Source: Orbilia blumenaviensis
Taxonomy: Eukaryota > Ascomycota > Orbiliomycetes > Orbiliales > Orbiliaceae
Direction of reading: 5' to 3'
Length of the DNA: 64,000 nucleotides
NCBI GenBank assembly: GCA_036872755.1
Contig: JAVHNS010000001.1
Coordinates: forward strand, 310,001 to 374,000
Shown here: positions 30,709 to 41,185 of the stretch, piece by piece
Numbering within the stretch: the first letter of the stretch is position 1
Layout: each line of letters starts with the position of its first letter
Program-made: the position numbers and the translations under genes
The notes under the pieces: model-generated
The model's input: the letters and a program-made list of their open reading frames with translations, nothing else
The model's database searches: none
What the model was told of the DNA's origin: nothing

Positions 30709-32976
30709 AGCTTTCGTTGCAGAACTTTTGGAAATATGAACGGCGGTATCCTGCTACTCATTCTGGTACTCGGTACCCTCAGAAAACAAATTTGTATTGA
30801 TACTTGACTTGTCATCATGGAAGGAGTGCTTCCGACTCTGTATGTCTTGAAATGGAAATTATTCTGGACCTGAATCCGTGCTTAAGCTTAGTCAGGGCTT
30901 GGGTTGTGGTCGCCACCTGGTTTCCAACTGAAGAATCCAGCTCAGCCGGCCAACCTTGTGACCACTTTGGGTAGCTTTCTTGGTATCATGGCAAGTTCCG
31001 TGTCGCTTGGGCTGCTGGTGCATATTAGCCAAAATTTTCCATGGAAAAATAACCAACGGGAACCAGAAAATGCCTCTTCAAAATATGCCAATGTTGTCAA
31101 GAAAATCCTTTCTTCTGTGCATATAATCTATGCATTTAATCTTTACCCGTGCCAAAAGGATCTCGCTAAACATTTCTCCATTGGAAGTGTCGGCTAACAG
31201 CTTGCATGCTAGAATATTTCAAGGGGTAGCTCCTGGGCCTCTGGTACCTTTTTTTTCGCATCGATAAGACGGCTTCATGGGGGTTTAATTCGCTAAAGCC
31301 ATAGAAGCTTGGTTCCCTTTGAAGTCCAGAACGGGAATTGCGTTATGACCTTTTACCCCGGAAATATATGCGCGCAGAGCCCCTGCAGGATCTTTTTCAG
31401 CTACGTTGATCAGGCAGTATGCAGAACGAAAAGAAGATTGCACAAACAGAGAATAAGTTTCATCTTATTTCAACGATTAAAACAGGGGTTGCGATTTTGT
31501 GATAGCGATATACACGCAATCAATCCTCTAGACCAAATGCACTACAACTGGATGTCATGATGGATTGTTTATCGGACCGGCCACCGACCCTCACAAAATT
31601 GTGTGATTTTTGACTCCAACGAGAGGGACGGATGTATCGCTCGTCGAGAACCCGCCGAAAAAACGCCACCTGCAAAGCTGACCGGCTTCGGAGCTCTCGT
31701 CGGAATTTCTGAGGTTTGACAGTTTTATTTGAGGATATTGCATATCATAAGCTCCAGTCCAGAACTGCATCGCCCTGCATACCAAATGCATGGGCCGAAG
31801 GTCGCACAGACAGCAGATCTTGGTTTTGCTATGCTGCAATGACCCAAGTGTGGTCTGGGCAGAGGCTCAAACCATCACAATAGGTAATAGAAAAGTGAAT
31901 AACCGCAGCTCTGAAACCGGTGACCATTACCAAATCACTTCCAAGCTCTGAAATACACCACTAAAATTAATAAGGACAGCGCTTTGAACTTACGAGCACA
32001 GCTCGCAGCCCAAAGCCTTAGTCACGCGTTAGTTGACAACCGACGAATAGTTCTAATTATTATATAATATTTCTTTTTGATATAGGTACCCAGGTATCGT
32101 GCTAGCGACTACTTAGGCGTACAACAGATCAAACTTTCTTCGCATTGGATAGCAGTTTGCCTTACACATAGCACAGAGTCTTGATATTAGCCTCGATGGA
32201 CTTTTTATTGGTTAGATTCCAGGGTTTCCATGCTACGGCGCTTTGTTGACGGCAAAGGCTCGAATCTCCACTTATGCGCGTGATATATTACCGTGTTCAG
32301 ACTTATATAATTCAAAAAAAGAAGGAGTGTTGTAGACTATATAGGATTAGCCTGGCGAGACCAATCCTGCGAACACTCTTCGAGTGTTCCTTCCGCGGCC
32401 CGTATCACCGCCTACCATGCTGAAGAATACGGCTCCCATATGTCGTAGTTCCTAGCTGAACTGTACATACATATCGCGCAATAGAGTACTACGAAATCTG
32501 GAAAGAGGAACTTTGGAGATACCAGAGACATAGAACCTCATATCGATATCCCGAAGGCACGGCACATCACTAATCCAGGATATGTTGTAATACAAGACCC
32601 ATGTACCTTCAGCTTGTGAAATCCAATTTGGGATTCATCCAGAGCTGGGGGTTAGTTACACAGCCGATAGTAGAGCGAATATGTGGCCCCCTGGCGATAT
32701 ACCCCAAGTTTTCTAGCCTGAAAATGCCCGCTTTGGTGGGGTAATGATCCCGCAGTACTGAGTTCGGCTGATACTGACGATTAGTTAGCTCGCTAGTTGA
32801 AACTATTCCCGTGGTCACGGCCATATCGAAAGAGTGTGCAAGTATCAGTGAAGGGGCCTGTCTCCCAGTCTCGAAAGTGTCTATAAATACAGAGGCAAAT
32901 GCCCTCTTCTTCCTTTCTTCTTCATCAAAGGCAACGATCAGCAAGAATCCGGGCGATACTGCCAGGAACCACCAAA
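30709..32976. other. Gene-free stretch, about 2.3 kb
   Basis: No coding signature. The end nearest 32977 has a TATA box and a CT-rich leader that serve the next gene. A minus-strand frame at 32609-33103 runs through that promoter and is rejected. Confidence 0.5.
32882..32889 (+). promoter_or_regulatory. TATA box of the aromatic-rich secreted protein gene
   Basis: TATAAATA 95-88 nt upstream of the ATG at 32977, followed by a pyrimidine-rich patch (TCTTCCTTTCTTCTTCATC, 32907-32926) typical of fungal transcription start regions. Confidence 0.6.
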
Positions 32977-33955
32977 ATGAACTTGACTCGTGCTTTGCTC
33001 GCAGCATTTGCTGCCAGTAAGTCCCACTTCTTCTACTCTCATCTTTTTGGGGGATTTTGACACTGATTCTTCGACATAGGCAACATTGTCGCTGCTGCAT
33101 CAACTACCCTAGCAACTGTTACTTCTGCTCCAGGCTCGAGTTCTCTAGTATCCACTGGAACTCCAACTTCGGAGACTATCACCCCCCCAAGCGAGCCGTC
33201 CTACCCACCAGCGACTGGTACTCCAGGATCAATTGATCAACAGATTGATTCTATTGTTGCTGAGTTGAAGAGCAATGTTATTAGCATTAATGCTAGATAC
33301 AGTAAGTAAAAACTCAAAGAATATTCAAGTTTTACATTGTCTAAGAAAAAATTAGATGCAACTTGTGCCAGCTCTTGCAATTCTGGTCACATTCGGGCTT
33401 GGGGTAATGAGCACGCGAGCGTCGCTGATGTAGCCCTTACCAAGCTCAGAGCCATCCCTGTTGGATATGTGTACTGGTGGTATCCAAGACTGTAAGTCTC
33501 ACACTCTTAGCCAGACTATAATTCTCTGAGAAACCCAACTGACTTGTGGCATCAAGGGTCTGGAACCTTGGTTGGATCTGGGTTGAGATCTACTATACGC
33601 TCTACTTCATTTGGTTCCGTGCTGGACTTGGTTAGTTCCCTTCAAAACTTGTCATATATTTTTAAAAAAGAGATCCTAACAAGTACGATTATAGTCTGGG
33701 AATTGATATACTTCAACACTTATCTCTGGAACTTCTATGTTTCCTGGAGGGCTCTCTTCTGGTACTTCGGCCGATTCGGTGGATAGTAAGTCACCCTCCC
33801 GGACCCAACCAACTATACTCTATTAAGATATGATGATGTTAACATTGTTTTCTTCTAGTTGTTTCTGGCCATATTGGTACGGGTGGTTCTACCGCTACTA
33901 CTGGGGATGGGGATGGATTTGGTGGAGCTGGTGGAGAGTTTTCTGGTGGTGGTAA
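32977..33955 (+). CDS. Secreted protein with Trp/Tyr/Phe-packed C-terminus
   Basis: Six exons: 32977-33016, 33080-33301, 33356-33491, 33557-33630, 33695-33785 and 33859-33955 (total 660 nt, 219 aa). Donors are four GTAAGT and one GTTAGT; the introns are 54-73 nt and several have clear branch sites. The N-terminus is a signal peptide (MNLTRALLAAFAASNIVAAA), then a Ser/Thr/Pro-rich linker to about residue 68, then a short region with Cys91 and Cys95 (NATCASSCNSG). Residues 123-219 contain 23 Trp, 16 Tyr and 10 Phe in 97 positions and end in WWW, with charged residues only every 5-12 positions. No family is recognised. Caution: the same exons in another frame read as Ser/Thr/Gly-rich secreted sequence, but that frame has stops in exons 3 and 5. 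So this is either a genuine aromatic protein or a frame-shifted relict. Confidence 0.6.
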
Positions 33956-34904
33956 ATGCAACGCCTCGTGCTTGGGAACTGCTAATAAGGGCGTCGGACT
34001 GGGATGCCTCAAGAAAAGTCAATCAAATACCCTGAGCACAGTTTTAGTAGTGTGTGGTAAATTTTCCATATTCTGAACCGAAATATTAATCTTTACCTTA
34101 TTTATAACGACATTGATTGTTCCTCATGATCAAAATATATCTGAATGGCTCGAGGCAGGTAGTATATCTTATAAACCGACTTCGACAATAAGCTAGATAA
34201 ATCTGTATTTGTGTCAACACCAGCAGGTACTAGCGCCGCAGCAGTTCAAGCAAGGGGTGAGTGCTTCGTACCACGCTTAATCCATGTTATATAAATTTTG
34301 ACTATGGGTTACGCTGAATGATCAGCGAGCATCGTGCTACAGAAGGGTTCTATGTGACGTCCGTTCACCTTTAAAGGCCTTTAGGTACCTAGTGCGCTTT
34401 GACAGCCAACCTCGATCCTAACACGAAGCTGCTGTTGCATTTTCTTAGTCAACTTTGAACAGCCTTGTAACCAACTTTGAAGTGATTAATCGTGATATCG
34501 GCCAGGACTGTTGACTATCCGGAGACCGATTGACTTTGTTATTAATCGCGATCAAGATTGAATAGGTCAGCAGCTGCACGCATATGCATGATAATTTCTA
34601 TGGCTGTTTGCGATGAGCTTCGAGACTCGTGTATAAGGTGCAACTGAATTGATAAAATCCACGCGAAGCAAATAATAGATATCCCAGACTGTGATGACAT
34701 TCTATATATTTCAATACTTCTGGTGGGTTGGCAATGACAGTTAAATGGCGTTCTGGAACACCATCTCCGAACATAAGCTTCCAAGCGAACTTTCCTGGTT
34801 TTTTTAAGCATAACAGGGCAAATTATACTCAGAAATTTGGAGCAGGTTGAGTGTAGTTAGCCAGATACTAGGGTTAAGGGTTGAGCGTAGCCAGATGAAT
34901 TACA
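33956..34904. other. 3' flank with leftover coding-like sequence
   Basis: The first ~120 nt continue the alternative, Gly-rich frame of the preceding gene (open to a stop at 34074-34076, with KCNASCLGTANKGVGLGC). A further short coding-like patch follows an AG at about 34226 (GTSAAAVQARG). The remainder shows nothing. Confidence 0.4.
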
Positions 34905-35150
34905 GTGTTGATACAAAGCTCTTATTCTAGAGGGATCGATGGTGAATGCTGGAAAACGACAATGATTCCTATAGGCAATCTGATCTCAGCATTCAATAGC
35001 TCCCTCCCATACACACCCTCAACCCATTTCCAATCAATGCCTACTAGTATTCCACCACATAACCATCTCTATTCACCAAGTCGACATTACGAAACGCTTC
35101 CCTCCGCCTTGTGGGCTACACCATATCAACACCGGTCAGCTAAGATCAAA

Positions 35151-36440
35151 ATGTCTCAGTCAGCCCCTTCGTCTCCTACTCTCAGCTTGAAGCCAAGAAT
35201 CATACCCATCATACCTTCACGGGTGGCTCCACATCCGCCACCAAAACGCCAAACGTCGGTCGTTCTAGATACACCTTCCTCTCTTACCTCCCTCTCTGAA
35301 TCCGAGGCCCCTCGCAAAGAATACCAAATAACCTCGATAGTCGCTTGTATTCCCGACAACTTCAATTCTTTCTGGGATATTGTGGCTGATGGTCTCTCAT
35401 GGCATCCGACTGAACGCACCATGCCTCCGCAAATCCAAACAAAATACCTCAATTTGATTCAAATCAATCGGCAGCTTCAAGAGAGAATCCGTACGGATAA
35501 ATGGGTTAGAGATCTCTTGGAGGAGCACTTTGTTGATATCTCTGAGCACTGTGACGAAATCACCAGCGGGAAAGTAGCGAAACCTATGGGCAACGAATTC
35601 GTTCTTTCACTTGTAGACCCTTCTCATTTCGCATTCCGGCGGTTTTGGGTCGACTGTGTCATTGGCAACCAGCAAAGACATAAACTTGCTCGCCGTTCCG
35701 TCGGTGAATTTATGAATATAGCTGCACCGCGTGTTACGGCTCCCACAAATCCTAGCACTGCCGCCGCCATTTCAAATAGGCTGCCTGTATACACGATGGT
35801 CTGTGAGAACGTTAGTGGGAAGCTTGATGAACTGGCTCGCTTGGGCCGGTTTATGGCAGGGATGGTCAACGAACTTGAAACTGTACCTCTCCAGTTCGGC
35901 ATGAGGTATCAGCCGCTTACCAGGCGCGAACGCGAAATAGTGGATGAGGTCATCTGGTGGGCCGAAAACATAGCCAACTTCTATCCACTTGACCCCGAAC
36001 CTCGCGAAAGGGCTAAGAACTATGTTCAGTTGGCTAGGTCCCTGTTCTCTGGGGATAGGCTTATCCCCCTTGAAGTTCGTTTCAAGGATTGGAACGTTTC
36101 TGAAGACGGTCAGAATGGGCAAATCATCCGTCCACCGCTTCTTAGCGGAGGAACTGCTCCCTCTCCACTTGAAACTACTGATGAGCAACGAAAGGTACTC
36201 ATGATCAGGCACATTTATCTCATCGAGCGTCATGTGAATGCCCTATGGCGCGAGCTTTTCTTAAATATAAAACAATGCCTTGACATTCAGCTAGCCTGCC
36301 ACGAGTGGTACAATGTAATGCAAGAGAGATATCATGCAACCGTCCAAAAGATTAGGGACACCAGGCGTAGACCTGATATGCGGCTATATATCGGTCTTAA
36401 AGAACAACGCGCTGGGAAGAAATTGAATAGGTGGGGATAG
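35151..36440 (+). CDS. Hypothetical protein, 429 aa
   Basis: One open frame without introns. I choose the ATG at 35151 (CAAAATGTC context, MSQSAPSSPT); in-frame ATGs also occur at 34962 and 35037, which would add up to 63 residues of low-complexity sequence. The first ~55 residues are Ser/Pro-rich and disordered. The rest looks like a folded alpha-helical protein with many charged and aromatic residues (e.g. FRRFWVDCVIG, EVIWWAENIANFY, HVNALWRELFLN, CHEWYNVMQERYH). No signal peptide, membrane segment or catalytic motif is seen. I do not recognise the family; lineage-restricted is likely. Confidence 0.8.
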   Translation: MSQSAPSSPTLSLKPRIIPIIPSRVAPHPPPKRQTSVVLDTPSSLTSLSESEAPRKEYQITSIVACIPDNFNSFWDIVADGLSWHPTERTMPPQIQTKYLNLIQINRQLQERIRTDKWVRDLLEEHFVDISEHCDEITSGKVAKPMGNEFVLSLVDPSHFAFRRFWVDCVIGNQQRHKLARRSVGEFMNIAAPRVTAPTNPSTAAAISNRLPVYTMVCENVSGKLDELARLGRFMAGMVNELETVPLQFGMRYQPLTRREREIVDEVIWWAENIANFYPLDPEPRERAKNYVQLARSLFSGDRLIPLEVRFKDWNVSEDGQNGQIIRPPLLSGGTAPSPLETTDEQRKVLMIRHIYLIERHVNALWRELFLNIKQCLDIQLACHEWYNVMQERYHATVQKIRDTRRRPDMRLYIGLKEQRAGKKLNRWG

Positions 36441-36736
36441 GGTACCATTGATGGCAATCGAAGGCTGGGTAAAGGTTAGCTTAAATTCTAGTTTTTCCAT
36501 ATTATCTTCATGTTATGGTCTAGTCCCGGTTCTAGTCGGCGTTTGGAGGGGCGTGCGGAGCGTTTATCTTTACTTATATACTACTTCATAGGTACGACCA
36601 AAAGTGATAACACGATTTTCTAATAGATGGTGACTGAGTTAATTGTGGCCGTTACCTTAGATACGAGCTCTTTTTCCAAAGTTCACCCCTCCCGACAGTA
36701 GTATATACAGTTGTTCAGTGACAGGTTTTCACGACG

Positions 36737-37446
36737 TTACAACATCGCTCTGAGCTCTTTGAACTCCCCTTCCGCCTCTCCTGTAAACCTCCCTTCTGCG
36801 TACCTCCAGTTAATGATATTCCAAACATTCTCTACATAAGCGGCCTTGCCGTTGAGGTACTGCAGATAGTAGGCATGTTCCCACATATCGACGCCAAAGA
36901 TCGCGGTTGTTCCCGCAGGAACTGTATCCTGATCTCTAGTCGTCACGATCTCCAGCTTGCCGGCATTCACAACAAGCCAACCCCAGCCACTGCCTTGGAT
37001 TCCTAGGAGAGCTGCACTAAATTTACCCTTAAACTCATTGAAGGAACCAAATTCGTTATCGATGGCTTGAGCCAGAGATGGAGCTGCAGATAGTTTTGCA
37101 TCCTCAGAAGATGCAGGAGTGAGATTCTTCCAGAATATGGAATGGTTTATGTGTCCACCACCGTTGAAATGAATTAAGGATTGAGTATTGGCGGCCGTTG
37201 GAGAGGAGATGGCTTTGTTGAGGTTGGCGATATATGCTGCATGGTGTTTGGAGTGGTGAAGCTCCATAATTTGAGCGGAAATGTAGGGCTCCAGGGCCTA
37301 TGACCGTCCCATTTGTGCCTTTTAGTAAATCTCCCTTCCTAGGCTTATGCGGAAATCGGACATCTGGACACGTAGCTGGGGCTAGCTGGAATCTTACATA
37401 CATCATAAGCGTAAGGCAGCTGGGGAAGTGTATATGTCTCCGCCAT
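36737..37446 (-). CDS. Superoxide dismutase, Fe/Mn family (manganese type)
   Basis: Exons 37446-37402 and 37297-36737 with a 104-nt intron (donor GTATGT, acceptor TCATAG) give 201 aa. The protein begins MAETYTLPQLPYAYD and lacks a mitochondrial presequence, so it is probably the cytosolic manganese form found in many fungi. Metal ligands are visible as His29 (MELHHSKHH), His67 (GGGHINHSIFW), Asp152 and His156 (VDMWEHAYYLQY). Gln116 in GIQGSGWGW is the residue typical of the Mn rather than Fe enzymes. It converts superoxide to hydrogen peroxide and oxygen. The first exon is only 15 codons and is required to supply the conserved start of the fold. Confidence 0.97.
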
Positions 37447-37933
37447 TTTAAAGGTTAGATTATTCGAGAGGGTGCTTCGTCTGAATTTTTAGAATCTGCA
37501 GGAACAAAAATTTGAAAGGATAAGGAATAAGAAGTGTGAGAGGACTAGCGATTAGAAATGAGGGGTATGGATTTGAGGATGAGTAGTAGAAAAGTGGTAG
37601 AGGGGAGTTGACTGGCAGCCATACCTTCTGTCAACCATGTTGGCCATCCAGTATTTGTCACTCCTCTTCCCCCATCTCATCCTCGTCAAGCTAGCTTAAA
37701 TCACGTCACATATGAGCATTTTATTACCAATCATCGTCGTCGATTTCTTATGCTCTTGAATAGCGTCCGACTCCAACCTAGGGGGGCGCTCAAAAATCGG
37801 AACTAACTGCACAACGCTTTCCAACTCTGCAGGCTCGTGTTAGTCTGGGACATGCCCCTGTTCAATGGTTAGAATCTGATTCGTAGGCGACCCAGAACCT
37901 GAGCAAGTTTGCGCTCGTAGGTGTGGGGCTTGG
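37447..37933. other. Intergenic, SOD promoter side
   Basis: Purine-rich stretch (37500-37610 region) upstream of the SOD gene. A possible 5' exon or acceptor of the fragmentary gene that follows may lie near 37915. Nothing else seen. Confidence 0.4.
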
Positions 37934-38840
37934 GTGGAACCAGTTACCGAACTTGCATTAGCGGCAGCAGTTCGGAAGTTGGAGCAAGGGCTTTGGTATG
38001 TGGATATGAGCGAGTTTTTCTTTGCGAGGGATACAAGTGCACACGAAGCACGGTTCTGTGATAGCTGGTGCCCGCATGAGACTGAGAACCCAAGAGTAAG
38101 CAGACGGAAATTGGGGGTTTGCAGTTGAACAATGATATGTTAAATAGAGGAGATTCGAATGAAGGACCCAGTTTTTGATTTCCATTCTGTAGAAATATTT
38201 TTTTATCTGGTGCTTGTAGACTCGAAATTCCAGAATATCACATCTCAGGACTCTACAACACAGACACCTCGTCCTACGCCAAGGATATTTGCCCGATTAC
38301 CTCTTGTATATTCCAAACTATAGCTACCCCCCACGAGACCAAGTTACCCCACGTGTCAGAATGTGCCACGGCCACTCCTTGAGAGAGAGCGAGGGAGGAG
38401 CCATCGCCATACTTCGAGGTCAGGGTAGACAAAGCGGTGCCCTTTTTAATGCAAAAATCACATTGAAAAATCTAGACGACGACATCCCGACACAAGCAAC
38501 CATTTTATTCGAAAAGACCAACAGATTCCCATCATTAGGTGCCTGTGCCCTTATAATCCAGTATGTATTCAGAGTTCCAGTTCCGTAGCTGATGGATAAT
38601 ACCCATGCTGACCGATCCGATTTTAGTCAGGATGGAAATCTGAATTATGAAGATCCAGCCCAGGCTCCTCTGCACCACATTCCGTTCGACCTATACAATA
38701 ACCAAGCATGCGAAGCCTGTAATGTATCACTCCCTGCACGACTGGATCTTGGTGTCGGCGGGCAGGGTGTCATCGGTCGGAAAGTATCTCTGATGAATAG
38801 TAGGCAAGTGATTGCGGAGGGCATCATCGGTTGGAATTGA
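37934..38840 (+). CDS. Fragmentary hypothetical gene
   Basis: The 3' part is supported by a clean splice: an exon ending at 38560 (frame with ALFNAKITLKNLDDDIP and FPSLGACALII) joins the exon 38627-38840 across a 66-nt intron with donor GTATGT, a CTGAC branch site and acceptor TTTTAG. The last exon encodes HIPFDLYNNQACEACNVSLP...EGIIGWN. Upstream the model is weak: coding-like sequence at 37934-38095 (RFCDSWCPHETENPR) precedes a GTAAGC donor, and an acceptor at about 38219 can join it in phase. However, a more protein-like reading just after that acceptor (LEIPEYHISGLYNTDTSSYA) is in a different frame. No ATG starts the first piece. It is either a gene whose 5' end I cannot resolve or a decaying one. 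Family not recognised. Confidence 0.35.
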
Positions 38841-39114
38841 ACTGGATATTTGTGCGAGTTTGGTATTTGGTATTTGTTTCGAATGTGTCGGGTGGAGAAT
38901 CATGGGCCTTAGTGGCACGGTGTTACTGATAGGCGTTTTGGTGTTTTTCTTGGATGTCCAAACTCGATTTAGCCTTGCCTTGGCCTAAGAAACGCAGCAT
39001 ATCCTTTGATGCACAATAATATTTTCTTCATGTAGAAGTCGAGTATCATAAGGATTTAAGAAAGACCTCGTGCCGTCCGCTTTCTCGGAGATCAATATTA
39101 TGGCATCACATGTC

Positions 39115-40719
39115 TCAGGAAAGCTGTATTGTTGGTGTGAAACTCGACCCTTCGCCGTCTACGGCCTCCCTGCCTTCGTCTCTCAAATTTCTCCAAAACT
39201 TTGAGCATTCTTTCAACTCATCGTCAATGAGGGCATCCCATTTCTCGATAAACCACGGCTGCGCTTCCCAGCTTCTAGGATTCCAAGGTTCGCCGCCATA
39301 CTTCCCGTGTCCATTTCCCCAGCACATTAGTGCGGATTTCCCAAGATCAGCACAAAATTCAAGCTCATTAATAAGACCTCCGCTCGCTGCTTTGATAACT
39401 CGTTCTCTAAAATCAGGGAACGGAAAAACGTCTATGTACGCTTTATGTGGTGTCATGCACTGTAGTGCAGAAGGCTGCAACGGCTCTGCTATATCCGCAA
39501 ACTTCTGCTGCACCTTTTCCACCGACTGGTTATTCATGAAGTATGCTTGTACAAATGGAGATTTGTAGGGGTCCTTGAAGTCGTCCGGTATGGGGCTCCA
39601 AAACCCTATTGCTTTTGCGTTGACAACAACAGCTTTGAAAGTTGTGATTTCGTGGAGATTGATGTGGGTTTTACAAGGCGATGGAGTGTATACGAGCATT
39701 TCCTCGAGAGCTTTCTGACTGATGTCATCAATAGTCGCTTCCCATTCTCTGTTCCATGTCTTTTGGCTTCTTGATAGCCGAGTGTCTAGCTGGTGTTCCT
39801 TGGACGCCAAAGCTTCTAACCCCGCTTCAATAATATCCCTTAAAGTGTATCCTTCTATAGCTTGCCCTACCGAAGCGGGCGTAAAGAAGGGCTCTGGTTG
39901 AGTGACCGACGAAGAACGTTGTATCTCGGTTACGTCATCGCCGGAGTCGAGAGGGGTACCTAAACTTGCCTCCTCTATTGTAATAGTAGGCGGGTCCACA
40001 GGCTGACTAGAGCTTTCCCCGTTATCAAAATCAAGAGGACCCTGTAACATTGGCCGGCTCCCAGCATCATCTGAAGTGTACTGGTTTGAAGCAGCCGTCC
40101 CATCATAAGGGTTGGGGATAGTATCCGAAGCAGGCGTAGGATCGTGTGGATCGTTGAGCAACCAGTGGAGGCTTATTAAACGGGGGGCGGACGAAGAACG
40201 TCCGGCTTGCTTTTCTCGAGCATAATCCACATCAAGGTTATAGAGATGCTTTGCAGCTTCATTTATCGCATCTTCCTTGCTAATCCTTGTAGGTATTTCG
40301 AAACGAGCGCCTGGCCCGGTTGAGCTTGATGAGGCCGATAACCCGACCGAAATGTTTCCTGGTCCCGAGGGGTCATCTGTAGAGGAGTTCGCCTGATTGT
40401 TCCAATACTCCGGGTCTGTAGATTGCTGTAGGGCCTCAAAGACCTTCTTTCTCTTCCGCTCACCTGCCTCAGCTCGATAATATGATGAGTTAGCTAGAGT
40501 CTATATCTTTGTATATCATGCGCGTACGAAAACTGGTTGAACATGAGACCACATGCAGATTTAGTATGGAAGTTTCGTCCTTCATAAATCAAAAACCTAC
40601 ATACGGAAGAGTCTTTGGGCCTCACGATTCTGCGCCCTTCTTTTCTCCGTCAATTTCCTTCTTTTCCGGGGTTGCGAGGCCGCGGTGGTAGCCATTATCT
40701 CGCCGGCCGGATTCGACAT
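39115..40719 (-). CDS. bZIP transcription factor with DUF3425 domain
   Basis: Exons 40719-40605 and 40463-39115 with a 141-nt intron (donor GTATGT, CTAAC branch, acceptor GAGGCAG) give 487 aa. The intron falls inside the basic region, which reads KLTEKRRAQNREAQRLFR|ERKRKK around residues 22-44; a basic PRKRRK just before it can act as a nuclear signal. The centre is Ser/Thr/Pro-rich and disordered. The C-terminal ~150 residues match the fungal DUF3425 pattern: DVFPFPDFRERVIKA, ELEFCADLGKSALMCWG, SWEAQPWFIEKWDALI, and FWRNLRDEGRE in place of the usual WR..RGE. DUF3425 bZIPs are nuclear regulators, several tied to stress or secondary metabolism. A perfect 8-bp inverted repeat lies about 105-120 nt upstream of the ATG. 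Confidence 0.93.
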
Positions 40720-41185
40720 GACAGGGGGCCTTGTTCGTGTTACAGCGGAGGAATTCGTGAACGGTTAACGCGGTTTTAGCCTTTCAATAGGACTGTCCAG
40801 GCTGGGGTTTTTTTCCGCACGCCCGTAACGTCCGTTACGGCCGAATTGATATAAGATCAAGAGGTGGATTACTCTGCTGGTTGAGATTATTTAAATGAAG
40901 GCATATTTAAAGTGGAGAAGATCAATGACAGGCGAGGTCAACCTCATGCCTCGGGCTTGCGGTCGGGCAGGGGAGTAAGCCATTTGCATCCGAAACAGAC
41001 AAGGTTTCGAGGCCTCGGCCGACTCTTCCCGCCTGAATACGGCTTAGTCTCCACCAGCCGGTTCATTTCTACAACAGACTACAACGCACATATCTTGTGC
41101 ACACCATTACTACATATGAATATCTTTAAATAGGTATTTCGTAATACATCCTTAACTTCAGCTGATAGCATTATCTAAGATGATT
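40720..41185. other. Intergenic, bZIP-DUF3425 promoter
   Basis: Upstream region of the bZIP gene, including the inverted repeat at 40823-40840 and a T run at 40808-40814. No other gene is seen. Confidence 0.5.
40823..40840. promoter_or_regulatory. Inverted repeat CCGTAACG-TC-CGTTACGG
   Basis: Perfect 8-bp arms with a 2-nt spacer, 104-121 nt upstream of the bZIP-DUF3425 start codon. Contains GTAA/TTAC half-sites of the kind bZIP dimers bind, so an operator role, perhaps autoregulatory, is possible but unproven. Confidence 0.5.

Noticed and set aside
32609..33103. 164-codon minus-strand frame
   Set aside because: Runs through the TATA box, leader and first two exons of the plus-strand secreted-protein gene; no domain signature.
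37870..37900. tRNA-like segment (CAATGGTTAGAATCTG)
   Set aside because: No B-box at the right distance and no acceptor stem.
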